A stretch of 64,000 bases of DNA, taken from the NCBI GenBank assembly GCA_018449595.1, contig JAAVUU010000002.1:248001-312000 (forward strand), read 5' to 3'. How positions within the stretch are numbered: position 1 is the stretch's first letter; each line of letters opens with the position of its first letter. Of the stretch, positions 33,981 to 44,016 are shown piece after piece. The notes under the pieces were generated by a model. The model was not told where the DNA came from. It saw only the letters and a list, made by a program, of their open reading frames with translations, and did not search any database. The stretch comes from Rhizobiales bacterium dw_265. GTDB lineage: Bacteria > Pseudomonadota > Alphaproteobacteria > Micropepsales > Micropepsaceae. The translations under genes and the position numbers were made by a program.

Positions 33981-34786
33981 GCGAGGCCGCTTTCGACGAA
34001 TTCGAGGCCACCGCCATCGTCGCCGACGACCAGGCGCTGCTGATCCAGGTGGACGGCTTTGAAGGCCCGCTGGACCTGCTGCTCACCCTGGCGCGCAACC
34101 AGAAGGTGGACATCGCCAAGATCTCCATCCTCAAGCTGGCCGAGCAATATCTGGAATTCATCGAATCGGCCAAGAAGCTGAACCTGGAACTGGCGGCCGA
34201 CTATCTGGTGATGGCGGCCTGGCTGGCCTATCTGAAATCCCGCCTGATCCTGCCGCAGGAAAAGATCGCCGACGGCGAACCCAGCGCCGACGAGATGGCC
34301 ACCCGCCTGCGCTGGCGGCTGCAGCGGCTGGACGCCATGCGCGCCGCCGCCACCCGGCTGATGGGGCGCGAGCGGCTGGACCGCGACGTGTTCGGGCGCG
34401 GCGACCCCGAGCCGGTCAATGTCGTCAAGCTGCGGACGTATAAAGACACGCTCTACGACCTGCTGACCGCCTATGCCACCGAGCGGGTGAGGAAGATGGG
34501 CGGCACCACCTATCGCCCCGTCCAGCCGCTGGTGCTGCAGATCGAGGAGGCGCGCGAGCGGCTGGAACGCATGCTGGGCCGCATCAGCGACTGGAGCGCC
34601 CTGACCCGGCTGTTGCCGCTGGAATGGCAGGGCGAGGGCCGCCGCCGTTCGGCCATGGCCTCCACTCTGCTGGCGTGCCTGGAGATGGCCCGCGACGGCA
34701 AGCTCCAGCTGCAGCAGACCGCCCCCTTTGCCGAGATTTTTGTCCGGGATGCCCACAGGGCGACCGACGTGCCCAGCGAGGCCTGA
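33977..34786 (+). CDS. scpA: Segregation and condensation protein A
   Basis: This 269-residue kleisin subunit of the bacterial condensin bridges Smc heads. The N-terminal block F-E-G-P-L-D-L-L-L-T-L-A-R is near residue 32, with L-E-L-A-A-D-Y-L-V-M-A-A-W-L-A-Y-L-K-S-R near residue 80. The winged C-terminus begins near residue 200. Its partner Smc is encoded at 51277-54732 and ScpB 2 bp downstream. Confidence 0.95.
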   Translation: MSEAAFDEFEATAIVADDQALLIQVDGFEGPLDLLLTLARNQKVDIAKISILKLAEQYLEFIESAKKLNLELAADYLVMAAWLAYLKSRLILPQEKIADGEPSADEMATRLRWRLQRLDAMRAAATRLMGRERLDRDVFGRGDPEPVNVVKLRTYKDTLYDLLTAYATERVRKMGGTTYRPVQPLVLQIEEARERLERMLGRISDWSALTRLLPLEWQGEGRRRSAMASTLLACLEMARDGKLQLQQTAPFAEIFVRDAHRATDVPSEA

Positions 34787-34788
34787 CC

Positions 34789-35505
34789 ATGAGCAGCGTA
34801 GCCCAGATGATCGAGACGATTGAAAACCAGATGGACGCCGAAACCCCGGCGGACGCCGCCAACCCCGAACATCTGCGGATGGTCGAGGCGCTGTTGTTCG
34901 CGGCCTCCGAACCGCTGGACAAAAAGGCGCTGTCAACATCGCTGCCGGAAGGTGCCGACATTGGCGGCCTTTTGAAGTCGCTTGAAGAGGTTTATCAGAA
35001 GCGCGGCGTAAACCTTTGCTGTGTCGCCGGAAAATACCAGTTCCGCACCGCCAGCGACCTGGCCTTCCTGCTGCGCAAGGAACAGCCGGAACAGAAGCGC
35101 CTGTCCAAGGCCGCGATCGAGACCCTGGCCATCATCGCCTATCACCAGCCCGTCACCCGGGCCGAGATGGAAGACATTCGCGGCGTCGCCATGTCCAAGG
35201 GCACCATCGACATGCTGATGGAGATCGGCTGGATCAAGATCCGGGGGCGCAAGCGCACTCCCGGCCGCCCGGTCACCTATGGCACCACCGAGGCCTTCCT
35301 GGTCCAGTTCGGGCTGGAAAGCGTCGCCCACCTGCCGGGCACCGACGAACTCAAGGCGGCGGGCTTTCTGGAAGCCGTCCCGCCGAGCGGCTTCGACGTC
35401 CCCAACCCCACCGAGGGCCTGACCTCCGACGAAGACCCCTACGATCCCAACGAGCCGGCGGAGCCGGATTTGTTGACCGGGTCAGCGAACCTGGACGAAG
35501 CCTAA
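34789..35505 (+). CDS. scpB: Segregation and condensation protein B
   Basis: This 238-residue tandem winged-helix protein completes Smc-ScpAB. It has M-V-E-A-L-L-F-A-A-S-E-P near residue 30 and A-A-I-E-T-L-A-I-I-A-Y-H-Q-P-V-T-R near residue 105. R-G-R-K-R-T-P-G-R-P and Y-G-T-T follow. The ATG at 34789 is 2 bp after the scpA stop; the longer open frame overlaps scpA and has no family match. The C-terminus is an acidic tail rich in D-P-Y-D-P-N-E. Confidence 0.95.
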   Translation: MSSVAQMIETIENQMDAETPADAANPEHLRMVEALLFAASEPLDKKALSTSLPEGADIGGLLKSLEEVYQKRGVNLCCVAGKYQFRTASDLAFLLRKEQPEQKRLSKAAIETLAIIAYHQPVTRAEMEDIRGVAMSKGTIDMLMEIGWIKIRGRKRTPGRPVTYGTTEAFLVQFGLESVAHLPGTDELKAAGFLEAVPPSGFDVPNPTEGLTSDEDPYDPNEPAEPDLLTGSANLDEA

Positions 35506-35512
35506 GCTAACC

Positions 35513-35672
35513 TGTCATCCCCGGCGAACGCCGCGCGACAGCGCGGCGTGAGGGAGTTCGTAGCGGCAGCGTGCGAACGACCCAGGCTTTGGAAATCCTG
35601 TCTGGTGTTGCCAGCCTGGGTTCCCTTCCCCTCGCAGTGCGGCTGCGCCGCGCTGCTCGGCCGGGAATGACA
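35513..35672. repeat. Dispersed repeat, CTGTCATCCCCGG type
   Basis: Inverted outer ends (TGTCATCCCCGGCGAACGC and GGCCGGGAATGACA) surround inner inverted segments ACCCAGGCTTTGG and CCAGCCTGGGT. Internal GCCGCGCGACAGCGCGGC hairpins are also present. It begins 7 bp after the scpB stop and may end its transcript. The half unit at 43369 belongs to the same type. Confidence 0.65.
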
Positions 35673-35684
35673 GTGGTGCTTAAA

Positions 35685-35714
35685 CGTCGTGGCCCGGCTT
35701 GTCCGGGCCATCCA
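35685..35714. repeat. Half copy of the TCATGGCCCG repeat
   Basis: GTCGTGGCCCGG, a short TTGT spacer and CCGGGCCATCCA match the left half of the repeats at 18667 and 19522. The right half is missing. It lies between scpB and the stop of the M13 peptidase gene. Confidence 0.6.
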
Positions 35715-35722
35715 TAATCCTC

Positions 35723-37747
35723 TCACCAGATGCGCACACGTTTTTCCGGCGCGATATAGAGCGGATCGGTTGGCTTGATGTCGAAGGCCGAATACCAGCC
35801 ATCTATATTCCTTATGGTGCCATTGACCCGATACTGAGGTGGAGAATGTGGGGCGGCGACGATCCGCTGCCGCAGGATGTCGTCACGCAGTTTCTGCCGG
35901 TAGATTTGCGCCCAGCCTAGGAACACCCGTTGATCGCCGGTGAATCCGTCGACTATCGGCGCAGGCTGGCTCTTAAGGCTGCCTTGGTAAGCATCCAATG
36001 CCAGCGAGAGCCCACCCATGTCGCCAATATTTTCACCCATTGTCAGGGTGCCATTGACGTGCGCGCCCGGCAAGGGCTCGAAGGCGGAGTACTGGGCGCC
36101 CAGGCGTGCCGCCTGTTCATTGAACCGGCTGGCATCTTCGGTTGTCCACCAATCGGTCAGGATGCCCTTGCCGTTGAACTTGCGTCCATGATCATCGAAG
36201 CCGTGGCTGATCTCATGACCAATTGAACCGCCGATGCCGCCATAGTTAATCGCCGCATCGGCATCGGGATCAAAGAATGGTGGTTGCAGGATGGCGGCGG
36301 TGAAGACGATCTCGTTGTTGGCAGGGAAATAGTAGGCATTCACCGTCTGGGGCGTTACGTCCCATTCGGCATGATCGACCGGCTGGAACAGCCGCGCCAC
36401 TTCGCGATGCCATCTAAAGGCATTGGCCCGCAGCCGGTTACCGAACAAGTCGGTCGGACTGACCTTGTAGGCGCTATAATCAAGCCATTTAGCGGGGTAG
36501 CCGATTTTGACGGTAATTTGGGAAAGCTTTTCAAGCGCCTTTTGTTTCGTCGCATCACTCATCCAGTCCAGCTTCATGATGCGTGCTTGCATTGCCTTAT
36601 GGATTTCGGCGACCAACGCATCAATCTTGGCCTTGGCGTTTGGAGGGAAATAACGCGCCACATAGACGCGGCCGACGGACTGGCCCAACACGTCGTTTGT
36701 GAAGGCGACAGCAAGTTTCCAACGCGCCGATTGCTCCGGCTGGCCATCCAAGGTCTTGCTGCGGAAATCGAATTGGGCATCGACAAAACGCTTGGAGAAA
36801 AGCCACGAATAACGGTCGATCAGCCTGAAGGCAAACCACGCCTTTAGGAGCGGCAGGGGCGCAGAAGCGAAAACAGTCGTGTATCGCGGGAAGGCGGTAT
36901 TTGTAGTGGCAATGGCGCGTTCAATTTGGGGCAGGCCGCTTGAACCCAGGAAGGCATCCCAGTCGAAATCCGGTCCAAGTGCTTTCAACTCGGGCATGCT
37001 GACAGGATTATAGGTCTTGTCGGCATCGCGTTGCTGGGCGCGCGTCCAGGCTGCCTCCGCCAGGCTCGTTTCAAAAGCGACAATCGCCTTGGCGTTGCTT
37101 GCCGGATACTGCCATCCGATCATTTCCAACATCTGCTGGACATAGGCTTGATAAGCAGTCTTCTTGGCGGCGAAGGAATCTTTCAGATAATAGTCGCGGT
37201 CGGGTAGCCCCAGACCGGCAGCCGTCAGAAATACGGCGTAATGATCGGGCGACTTTGGATCCTGGCTTATGTTGATATCGAAGATCGAGGCATAGCCGCT
37301 GTTCTGCTGGCCCATAAGGGCGACGGCATCGCGCCGGGTTTCAATATTCCGGATCGCGGCCAACTGCGGTGCGAGTGGCTTAAAGTCCAACCGTTCTGCG
37401 GTTTCCACATCCATAAAGGCGCGATAGACGGCTGCGATCTTGTCGGCGTCTTGATCTTTGAGTTGGCCCGCGACGGCATCTTCCACAATGGCATGGGCGC
37501 GTGCTTCACTCAGTTCCACCAACTGATCCAAAATACCGATGGTTGGCCGGTCGGACGGGATAGCAGTTCGCTTGAACCAAACGCCATTGGCATAGGCATT
37601 GAAATCGGCGCCTGGCGAGACGCTTCGGTCCATGCCACTTTCATCAAAGCCCCAACTGCCATATTTGGGCGAGGCCAGATCGTCTGCTGCCAGGACTGGG
37701 CAGAGCGCCAAAAACGTCAGGACCGCGGCAATCTTAAGAGATTCCAA
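35723..37747 (-). CDS. M13 family metallopeptidase
   Basis: This 674-residue zinc endopeptidase of the neprilysin/PepO family has a signal peptide (L-A-L-C-P-V-L-A-A-D), so it is periplasmic or secreted. The M13 signatures are present: N-A-Y-Y-F-P-A-N-N-E-I-V-F-T-A, zinc-binding H-E-I-S-H-G-F-D-D near residue 511, and the third ligand in E-N-I-G-D-M-G-G near residue 570. The C-terminus ends R-V-R-I-W, close to the usual aromatic end. The gene is AT-richer than its neighbours by eye, which may mean recent acquisition. Confidence 0.93.
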   Translation of the reverse strand: MESLKIAAVLTFLALCPVLAADDLASPKYGSWGFDESGMDRSVSPGADFNAYANGVWFKRTAIPSDRPTIGILDQLVELSEARAHAIVEDAVAGQLKDQDADKIAAVYRAFMDVETAERLDFKPLAPQLAAIRNIETRRDAVALMGQQNSGYASIFDINISQDPKSPDHYAVFLTAAGLGLPDRDYYLKDSFAAKKTAYQAYVQQMLEMIGWQYPASNAKAIVAFETSLAEAAWTRAQQRDADKTYNPVSMPELKALGPDFDWDAFLGSSGLPQIERAIATTNTAFPRYTTVFASAPLPLLKAWFAFRLIDRYSWLFSKRFVDAQFDFRSKTLDGQPEQSARWKLAVAFTNDVLGQSVGRVYVARYFPPNAKAKIDALVAEIHKAMQARIMKLDWMSDATKQKALEKLSQITVKIGYPAKWLDYSAYKVSPTDLFGNRLRANAFRWHREVARLFQPVDHAEWDVTPQTVNAYYFPANNEIVFTAAILQPPFFDPDADAAINYGGIGGSIGHEISHGFDDHGRKFNGKGILTDWWTTEDASRFNEQAARLGAQYSAFEPLPGAHVNGTLTMGENIGDMGGLSLALDAYQGSLKSQPAPIVDGFTGDQRVFLGWAQIYRQKLRDDILRQRIVAAPHSPPQYRVNGTIRNIDGWYSAFDIKPTDPLYIAPEKRVRIW

Positions 37748-37874
37748 GAAATACCTCCAAATCGCTGATTTGACAGGTCTATGGGAATATCGCCGATTCA
37801 GCCGTCAACGTGCGGCATTGTTAAACTATCACAGTCAGTCGGGTGCACTTCTTAGCCTGCCACCGGAGAGGACG

Positions 37875-38402
37875 TTATTGCGCGTTCGCCGCCGCCGCCA
37901 TCTTGTCCAGCGCCGCCTGGAAGCGGCTGCGGCGCGAGGCCCGCGCTGCCGCCTGGGCCGCCGCATCGCCCACCGCGGTCTGGTTCCAGATCAGGGTGTA
38001 AACGAGTTTGGAATGGGTGGCGTCCACCGCCTCGACCGCCAGGGTGCCGTGATAGAAGATCGGCGTGAAGGGCTGGGCGTAGGTGTAGGAATAGGGCGTG
38101 CGCGCCACCGCGATCTCCACCACCTGGGCGGTGCCGGTATCAATGGTGCGCACCGAGCCCAGTTCGCCCTTGCCCGACGTGACGGTGCAGCCTTTCACGT
38201 CCAGGTATTTGGCGATGCCGCACCAGTCATTGCCGCCGATCCTGTCCCAGGCGATGTAGGCGGGCTTGGCCACATCGGCGGTCAGGGTCAGGGTGGTCCA
38301 GTCGGCCGGCTGCTGGGTCGGCGCGGTCGGTTGCGCCTGCACTGAGGTTTGGGCGGCGGTCGTGGCCAGAACCAATGCCGCCGCGATCATGATTTTTTTC
38401 AT
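37875..38402 (-). CDS. Exported SRPBCC-like protein
   Basis: This 175-residue protein has a signal peptide (M-K-K-I-M-I-A-A-A, cleaved near V-Q-A-Q-P). The mature region has the strand-rich layout of START/SRPBCC ligand-binding proteins: A-Y-I-A-W-D-R-I-G-G-N-D-W-C, an R-T-I-D-T-G turn, Y-S-Y-T-Y and a T-H-S-K-L-V-Y-T-L-I-W strand. The last 40 residues are an Ala-rich helix. Ligand is unknown. The start overlaps the rnd stop by 4 bases, so it is cotranscribed with rnd. Confidence 0.7.
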   Translation of the reverse strand: MKKIMIAAALVLATTAAQTSVQAQPTAPTQQPADWTTLTLTADVAKPAYIAWDRIGGNDWCGIAKYLDVKGCTVTSGKGELGSVRTIDTGTAQVVEIAVARTPYSYTYAQPFTPIFYHGTLAVEAVDATHSKLVYTLIWNQTAVGDAAAQAAARASRRSRFQAALDKMAAAANAQ

Positions 38403-39565
38403 TCGCTTTCCCCTTCCAGTTCCACCACCACAGCCTCGCCGTTTTCCAGGGCGATCGCCAGATCGCCTTTGCGAAGGGCGATGGCGTCCTTGCCGAAGAC
38501 TTCGCCCCGCCAGCCCTGCAGGGCGGCGACATCGTCATCCTCATTGGCCGCCAGCCGTTCGATATCCTCGGCATTGGCGATCAGCCGTGGCGCCACCCCG
38601 GCCGCTTCGGCCCGCAGCCGCAGCAGGGTCTTGAGCAGATCCATGACGGCGGGCGAGGGCTCGCGGCGGCGGCGCTGCTTGTTCTCCAGCACCGCGCCCT
38701 CCGGCGGTTCGGCGGTCATGCCTGCCGCGATGGCCTCCGACAGCCCCTTGCCCAGCCGGGAATTGGCGAACCCCTTGGGGACAGCGCGCACCCGTTCCAG
38801 CGCGTCGGGCGTTTCGGGCGGATGGGCGGCGATCTCGGTCAGGGCTTCATCCTTCAGCACCCGCCCGCGCGGAATGTCGCGCGCCTGGGCCTCGCGCTCG
38901 CGCCACGCCGCCATGGCGGCCAGCACCGCCAGGAAGCGCTTGTTGGAACTGCGGGGTTTCAGCCGCTTCCAGGCCAGTTCCGGGTCCAGCCGGTAGAGCG
39001 CGGGGTCCTGCAGCGCCGCCACTTCCTCGGCCACCCAGGCGGCGCGGCCGGTCTTTTCCAGCCGGGCCTTCATCCATTCATAGATCACGCGCAGATGGGT
39101 GACGTCGGCCAGGGCATATTCCAGTTGGCGCTTCGACAATGGCCGGTGGCTCCAGTCGGTGAAGCGGGCCGACTTGTCAATTTCGACATGGGCGACCTTG
39201 CGCGCCAGCGTTTCATACGACGCCGCATCGCCGAAGCCGCAGACCATGGCGGCGATCTGGGTGTCGAACAGCGGATCGGGCAGCACGCCGCCCTGCAGGA
39301 AGAAGATTTCGATATCCTGCCGCGCCGCGTGCAGCACCTTCACAATGTCGGGCCGCGCGATCAGGTCGTAGAAGGGCTTGAGGTCGATACCGGGGGCCAG
39401 CGGGTCGATGATGCCCTCGATACCGGGCGCCGCCACCTGGATCAGGCACAGCCGGGGGTAATAGGTCTGGTCGCGCAGGAATTCGGTGTCCAGCGCCAAG
39501 TAAGGCGCCCCCGCCAGTTCGTCCACAAAAGCCCGAAGATCGTCCGTCGTGTCTACAATCCGCAT
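38399..39565 (-). CDS. rnd: Ribonuclease D
   Basis: This 388-residue DEDD 3'-5' exoribonuclease matures structured RNAs, chiefly tRNA 3' ends. The first motif is A-L-D-T-E-F-L-R-D-Q-T-Y-Y near residue 25, the second is K-V-L-H-A-A-R-Q-D near residue 77, and the last lies in L-E-Y-A-L-A-D-V-T-H-L near residue 165. An HRDC domain follows at about 205-285. The length is standard. Confidence 0.95.
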   Translation of the reverse strand: MRIVDTTDDLRAFVDELAGAPYLALDTEFLRDQTYYPRLCLIQVAAPGIEGIIDPLAPGIDLKPFYDLIARPDIVKVLHAARQDIEIFFLQGGVLPDPLFDTQIAAMVCGFGDAASYETLARKVAHVEIDKSARFTDWSHRPLSKRQLEYALADVTHLRVIYEWMKARLEKTGRAAWVAEEVAALQDPALYRLDPELAWKRLKPRSSNKRFLAVLAAMAAWREREAQARDIPRGRVLKDEALTEIAAHPPETPDALERVRAVPKGFANSRLGKGLSEAIAAGMTAEPPEGAVLENKQRRRREPSPAVMDLLKTLLRLRAEAAGVAPRLIANAEDIERLAANEDDDVAALQGWRGEVFGKDAIALRKGDLAIALENGEAVVVELEGESE

Positions 39566-39604
39566 GGGACCGTGATAGCGGATTCGCGAGGCAAACGGGG
39601 ATTT

Positions 39605-41395
39605 TTAAGGCGCCAGCCCCACCGCCCGGCCGGGGAAGCCCGCCGCGTCGAAATAGCGGTTTTCGCCCACCTGCTGGACGTTCAGCAGGGTGCGCATGCC
39701 GTTTTCGGCCGGGTCCGACCGCAGGGTGCGTTTGGAAACATTGACCGAACTGCCCCCCGCCAGGGCCTCGGTCACGACCCGTCCGCGCAGCTGCCCCTTG
39801 GGCGTCAGGCCGATCCCGGCGACATGGGCCAGGGTGGGGGCAATATCGGCGTTCGAAATGGGGGCAGGGTCGGCATAGCCGGCTTTGAAGTCCGGTCCCA
39901 GGGCGGCCATGAAATTGCGGGTCTCGGCGCGGGAAAGCGAGCCATGGCTGCCCTGGCCGGTGGCCAGCGAGGTGTCATGCACCCCCACCGTGCATTGCAG
40001 GGGATTGGGGCAGGGCTGGGCGAAGCTGCGGAAGCTGACATAGAGGGAGGGCGTGGGCGTTCTGGCCGCGCCGATCAGGTTGACGTCGCTCATTGCCAGC
40101 GCGCCGGGGAACTTGCCCAGCCTGTCGTTGACGAAGATCGCCCCGACATAATCCTGGGTGGTGAGGAATTTCACGATATCGCCCGCCAGCGCCTTGGCAT
40201 TGTCGCCCGGCAGGTAGATCAGGTCCGAGCCGCCATTGCTGGCGACGATGGCGTCGGGATGGGCGGGGTCGCGGCCCAAGACGCCATTGCCGCCGGCCAG
40301 CTTGCCGCCATTGCTGAAATCTATCGAAGACCCGGTGGCGCCGGGCTCGCGCAGCGGCAGGCCCAGGGTCGCGGCCAGGTCCTTGGCCAGGAAACCGGAG
40401 GTGGTTTCCGTCGAAGGCAGCACATCGAACTTTGTCGAAGGGCTGGTGGCGCTAGTGTGGCTGACCGTCACGAAGCCATGGTCGGCGGTGACGAAGACGT
40501 CGGTGGTCTTGTCCAGGCCCTGTTCCTTCAGCGCCGCCAGCAATTCGCCCAGCATGGTGTCGGCGTCGCGGGTGCCGGCCTTGCCACTGGGACCGTTGAT
40601 GCCGGGATCGTATTCGCCGACGCTGTCCCTGGTGTTGTGCTGGCTCATGTCGGGATCGCGCGACCAGAACACCATGGCGAAGGGCCGGCCGTCTTCCTTG
40701 AAATGCGGCAGCACGATGCGGGTGGTGGCCTTCATCATCCACACTTCCTGCTCGATATTGGGCACGTCGGTCTTGGGCGCTTCCTTGCCGACAAAGGCCT
40801 GGCGCATGTCGCGGGTGAACCATTGGGGCAGGCCGACCCCGCCCTCATGGCCGGTGGAATCGTCCAGCACCAGTGTCTCGCTGCCGTCGCCGGCAGCGGT
40901 GGAATCCTGGATGCGGGCCGGGCCTTCCTTGCCGATGACGGCGGTGTTGAAGCCCTGGGTGCGCGCGGCGGCCAGCAGCGTGGTCTCGTTCAGATAGTTG
41001 CCGCCGAACTTCTGGTTCATTTCGTCCAGCACGATGTCGTTTTCCAGGAAGCCGACCGGCGAGCCCTTCAGGCTGATCATCGGCGTCGCCGTCCACAGCG
41101 TGTTGCCGAAGTCGCCGGTGTCGCCGATGTAATGGCCGGTGGCGATGGCCGAGGCGTTGACGGTGGTGATGGTGGGATAGAGGGAGTGGCTGTTGGTGAA
41201 GTCCACGCCCTCGGTCTTCAGCTTGAACATGTTGGGCATGTTGCCGGGCTCGACGCTGCCATAGCGCAAGCCGTCGGCGACGAAGATGATGATATTGTGC
41301 CTGGGCGGATTTTGGGGGCTTTGGGCCAGGGCCGGGGCGGCCATCAGGGCCAGGAACAGACCCAGGAACGAGCCAAGCGCGGATGCGGATTTCAT
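39605..41395 (-). CDS. Exported alkaline phosphatase superfamily protein
   Basis: This 596-residue protein has a signal peptide (S-F-L-G-L-F-L-A-L-M-A-A-P-A-L-A). The fold is that of the alkaline phosphatase/nucleotide pyrophosphatase superfamily. I-I-I-F-V-A-D-G-L-R-Y-G near residue 35 gives the first metal Asp. T-I-T-T-V-N-A-S-A-I-A-T-G-H holds the nucleophile Thr/Ser, and V-T-A-D-H-G-F-V is near residue 310. The substrate is not clear; phosphodiester or pyrophosphate cleavage in the periplasm is likely. Confidence 0.85.
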   Translation of the reverse strand: MKSASALGSFLGLFLALMAAPALAQSPQNPPRHNIIIFVADGLRYGSVEPGNMPNMFKLKTEGVDFTNSHSLYPTITTVNASAIATGHYIGDTGDFGNTLWTATPMISLKGSPVGFLENDIVLDEMNQKFGGNYLNETTLLAAARTQGFNTAVIGKEGPARIQDSTAAGDGSETLVLDDSTGHEGGVGLPQWFTRDMRQAFVGKEAPKTDVPNIEQEVWMMKATTRIVLPHFKEDGRPFAMVFWSRDPDMSQHNTRDSVGEYDPGINGPSGKAGTRDADTMLGELLAALKEQGLDKTTDVFVTADHGFVTVSHTSATSPSTKFDVLPSTETTSGFLAKDLAATLGLPLREPGATGSSIDFSNGGKLAGGNGVLGRDPAHPDAIVASNGGSDLIYLPGDNAKALAGDIVKFLTTQDYVGAIFVNDRLGKFPGALAMSDVNLIGAARTPTPSLYVSFRSFAQPCPNPLQCTVGVHDTSLATGQGSHGSLSRAETRNFMAALGPDFKAGYADPAPISNADIAPTLAHVAGIGLTPKGQLRGRVVTEALAGGSSVNVSKRTLRSDPAENGMRTLLNVQQVGENRYFDAAGFPGRAVGLAP

Positions 41396-41564
41396 GCGTG
41401 ATTCCCCTGTGACGCCGCCACGTTAGCCGGGCTTTGTGACGGGAAGAACCGGACAAAACCGCGCCATTGCCGCAGACTTGACCGCCCCCCCATAAACCGC
41501 CAAAACCCCTGCGTTTCCCAAGGTTTTCGCCTGCGAAAACCGCATTCTAAGAGATTTTCGCCTC

Positions 41565-43367
41565 ATGCACGCCTATCGCACCCACACCTGCGGCCAGCTT
41601 CGCAAGGCCGATGTCGGCGCCACCGTCCGCCTGTCGGGCTGGGTCAACCGGCGCCGCGATCATGGCGGGCTGATCTTCATCGACCTGCGCGACCATTACG
41701 GCATCACCCAGTGCGTGATCGAGCCCGATGCCGCCGCCTTCGCCAAGGTGGATGCGGCGCGCTCGGAATGGGTGCTGACCCTGACCGGCAAGGTGGTGGC
41801 GCGGCTGGAAGGCACGGCGAACGCCGACCTGCCGACCGGCGAGGTCGAATTGCGCATCGAGGATTGCGTGGTGCAGGGCCAGGCCCAGGAACTGCCGCTG
41901 CCGGTGTTCGGCGATCACGACTATCCCGAAGAGACGCGGCTGACCTATCGCTTTTTGGATTTGCGCCGCGAGCGGCTGCACAAGAACATCATGCTGCGGG
42001 CCAATATCGTCACATCGCTCCGCAGGCGGATGATCGCCCAGGGCTTCACCGAATTCCAGACGCCGATCCTGACCGCCAGTTCGCCGGAAGGGGCGCGCGA
42101 CTTCCTGGTGCCGTCGCGGCGTTATCCCGGCCAGTTCTATGCCCTGCCGCAGGCGCCGCAGCAGTTCAAGCAGCTCATCATGGTGGCGGGCTTCGACCGC
42201 TATTTCCAGATCGCGCCCTGTTTCCGCGACGAGGACGGCCGCGCCGACCGCTCGCCGGGCGAGTTCTACCAGCTCGATCTGGAGATGAGCTTCGTCACCC
42301 AGGACGATGTCTTCGCCGCCGTGGCGCCGGTCCTGGCCGGGGTGTTCGAGGAATTCGGCGAAGGCAAGAAGGTCACCGCGCCGGGCGCGTTCCCGCGCAT
42401 TCCCTATGCCGAGGCGATGTTGAAATACGGCAGCGACAAGCCCGACCTGCGCAACCCGATCGAGATCGTGGACGTGTCGGCGATCTTCGACCGCGAGGAT
42501 GTCGCATTCAAGGCCTTCAAGAACAAGACGGTGCGCGCCATCCCCGCACCCGGCGCGGGGCCGCAGCCGCGCAGCTTCTTCGACAAGCTGAACGAATGGG
42601 CGCGCGGCGAGGGCGCGGCGGGGCTCGGCTATATCCAGTTTGAAGAAGAAAGCGGCAACATCGTCGCCAAAGGCCCGATTGCCAAGTTCCTCTCGCCGGA
42701 CGCGATTGACGCGCTGACCGCCAAGGCCGGTGTGAAAGCGGGCGACGCCCTGTTCTTCAGCGCCGACGCCAAGACCGACCGCGCCGCCGCTATTGCCGGC
42801 GCGGCGCGCACCCGGCTGGGCCGCGAACTGGGGCTGATCGCGGACGACGAATACAAGTTCTGCTGGATCGTCGATTTCCCCATGTATGAGTGGAACGAGG
42901 ACGACAAGAAGATCGACTTCTCCCACAATCCCTTCTCGATGCCGCAGTTCGACCGCGAGAAATTCCTCGTCCTTGACCCGAACGACAACGACACCATCCT
43001 GGGCATGAAGGCCTACCAGTACGACATCGTCTGCAACGGCTATGAACTGTCGTCGGGTGCCATCCGCAACCACGACCCCGACGTGATGCTCAAGGCGTTC
43101 GAGATCGCCGGCTATGCGCGCGCCGAGACCGAGGAAAAATTCAAGGGCATGATCAACGCCTTCCGCCACGGCGCCCCGCCGCATGGCGGCACCGCGCCCG
43201 GCATCGACCGCATCGTGATGCTGCTGGCGGGCGAGGAAAACCTGCGCGAGGTCACCATGTTCCCGATGACCCAGTCGGCCCAGGATCTGCTGATGAACGC
43301 CCCGTCACCGGCGAATGCCAAGCAGTTGAAAGAACTGCATCTGCGGGTGGTGTATCCCGAAAAATAG
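41565..43367 (+). CDS. aspS: Aspartyl-tRNA synthetase
   Basis: This 600-residue class II synthetase has an OB-fold anticodon domain ([15 protein letters not shown] near residue 24). Motif 2 is in [15 protein letters not shown] near residue 220 and motif 3 is in [11 protein letters not shown] near residue 545. The bacterial insertion domain lies between motifs 2 and 3. In alphaproteobacteria this enzyme is often non-discriminating (Asp and Asn); I cannot decide that here. A hairpin follows the stop. Confidence 0.96.
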   Translation: MHAYRTHTCGQLRKADVGATVRLSGWVNRRRDHGGLIFIDLRDHYGITQCVIEPDAAAFAKVDAARSEWVLTLTGKVVARLEGTANADLPTGEVELRIEDCVVQGQAQELPLPVFGDHDYPEETRLTYRFLDLRRERLHKNIMLRANIVTSLRRRMIAQGFTEFQTPILTASSPEGARDFLVPSRRYPGQFYALPQAPQQFKQLIMVAGFDRYFQIAPCFRDEDGRADRSPGEFYQLDLEMSFVTQDDVFAAVAPVLAGVFEEFGEGKKVTAPGAFPRIPYAEAMLKYGSDKPDLRNPIEIVDVSAIFDREDVAFKAFKNKTVRAIPAPGAGPQPRSFFDKLNEWARGEGAAGLGYIQFEEESGNIVAKGPIAKFLSPDAIDALTAKAGVKAGDALFFSADAKTDRAAAIAGAARTRLGRELGLIADDEYKFCWIVDFPMYEWNEDDKKIDFSHNPFSMPQFDREKFLVLDPNDNDTILGMKAYQYDIVCNGYELSSGAIRNHDPDVMLKAFEIAGYARAETEEKFKGMINAFRHGAPPHGGTAPGIDRIVMLLAGEENLREVTMFPMTQSAQDLLMNAPSPANAKQLKELHLRVVYPEK

Positions 43368-43368
43368 T

Positions 43369-43396
43369 TGTCATTCCCGCGCAAGCGGGAATCCAA
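43369..43396. repeat. Hairpin after aspS (half unit of the TGTCATTCCCG repeat)
   Basis: TTCCCGC-GCAA-GCGGGAA forms a 7-bp stem with a GNRA-type loop, inside TGTCATTCCCG...GGGAATCCAAC. It begins right after the aspS stop and may terminate or protect the transcript. The rest of the gap to 43565 has no other recognisable feature. Confidence 0.6.
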
Positions 43397-43565
43397 CTTT
43401 TCGCTGATAGTCCGGCAATTCCCTGAAATCGCACGCCAATTCGTCCCCGATTAACCATCATTGCCAAGCAGGCCCGTGTCTGTCTGAATAATCGCCGATG
43501 CCGGGGGGCATGCGGGCTTTCGCCTCTTCGGTTTTCTCCATTTCAAACCAGCCACAGGAGATTTC

Positions 43566-44006
43566 ATGAAAAGGATTCTGGCTTCGATTTTTGTTCTGGG
43601 TTCGCTGTTCAGTGCGCCCGCCTTCGCCGCCGGCGACACGCCGTCTTTCGAGAACGGCCCGGTATGGGACTATGGCGAAGTGAAAACGGCGGACGGCCAT
43701 TTCGACGACTATATGGAATGGCTGTCCACCAAGTGGAAGGCGCAGGAAGAGGCGCTGAAAAAGGCGGGCGTCCTCCTGGACTACAAGGTGCTGCTGGTGA
43801 TGGACCCGCGCAAGGACGAGCCCGATATCCTGCTGGCGCAGGAATTCAAGAACATGGCCGAGTATGACACGCCGGTCGCCAAGCAATATGCGCTGCAGGC
43901 CCAGATCGCCGGATCGCTGGCCAAGTCCAGCCAGGAACAGGCCGCGCGCGGCAGCATCCGCACCGTCATGGGCGACATCATCGTCCGCGAAGCCATCCTG
44001 AAATAA
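43566..44006 (+). CDS. Exported protein, unknown function
   Basis: This 146-residue protein has a signal peptide (M-K-R-I-L-A-S-I-F, cleaved at A-F-A-A-G near residue 22). It has good ribosome-binding context (CACAGGAGATTTC before ATG). The mature part is alpha/beta, with D-D-Y-M-E-W-L-S-T-K-W-K, L-L-V-M-D-P-R-K-D-E-P-D and Q-E-F-K-N-M-A-E-Y-D. This layout resembles dimeric ferredoxin-like (ABM-type) folds but without clear signatures. It is convergent with the DyP gene across a strong hairpin. Confidence 0.65.
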   Translation: MKRILASIFVLGSLFSAPAFAAGDTPSFENGPVWDYGEVKTADGHFDDYMEWLSTKWKAQEEALKKAGVLLDYKVLLVMDPRKDEPDILLAQEFKNMAEYDTPVAKQYALQAQIAGSLAKSSQEQAARGSIRTVMGDIIVREAILK

Positions 44007-44016
44007 CGGCCAAACC

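Noticed and set aside
38822..41401. Open frame of 859 codons on the plus strand opposite rnd and the phosphatase gene
   Set aside because: It crosses two well-supported minus-strand genes and shows no recognisable motif.
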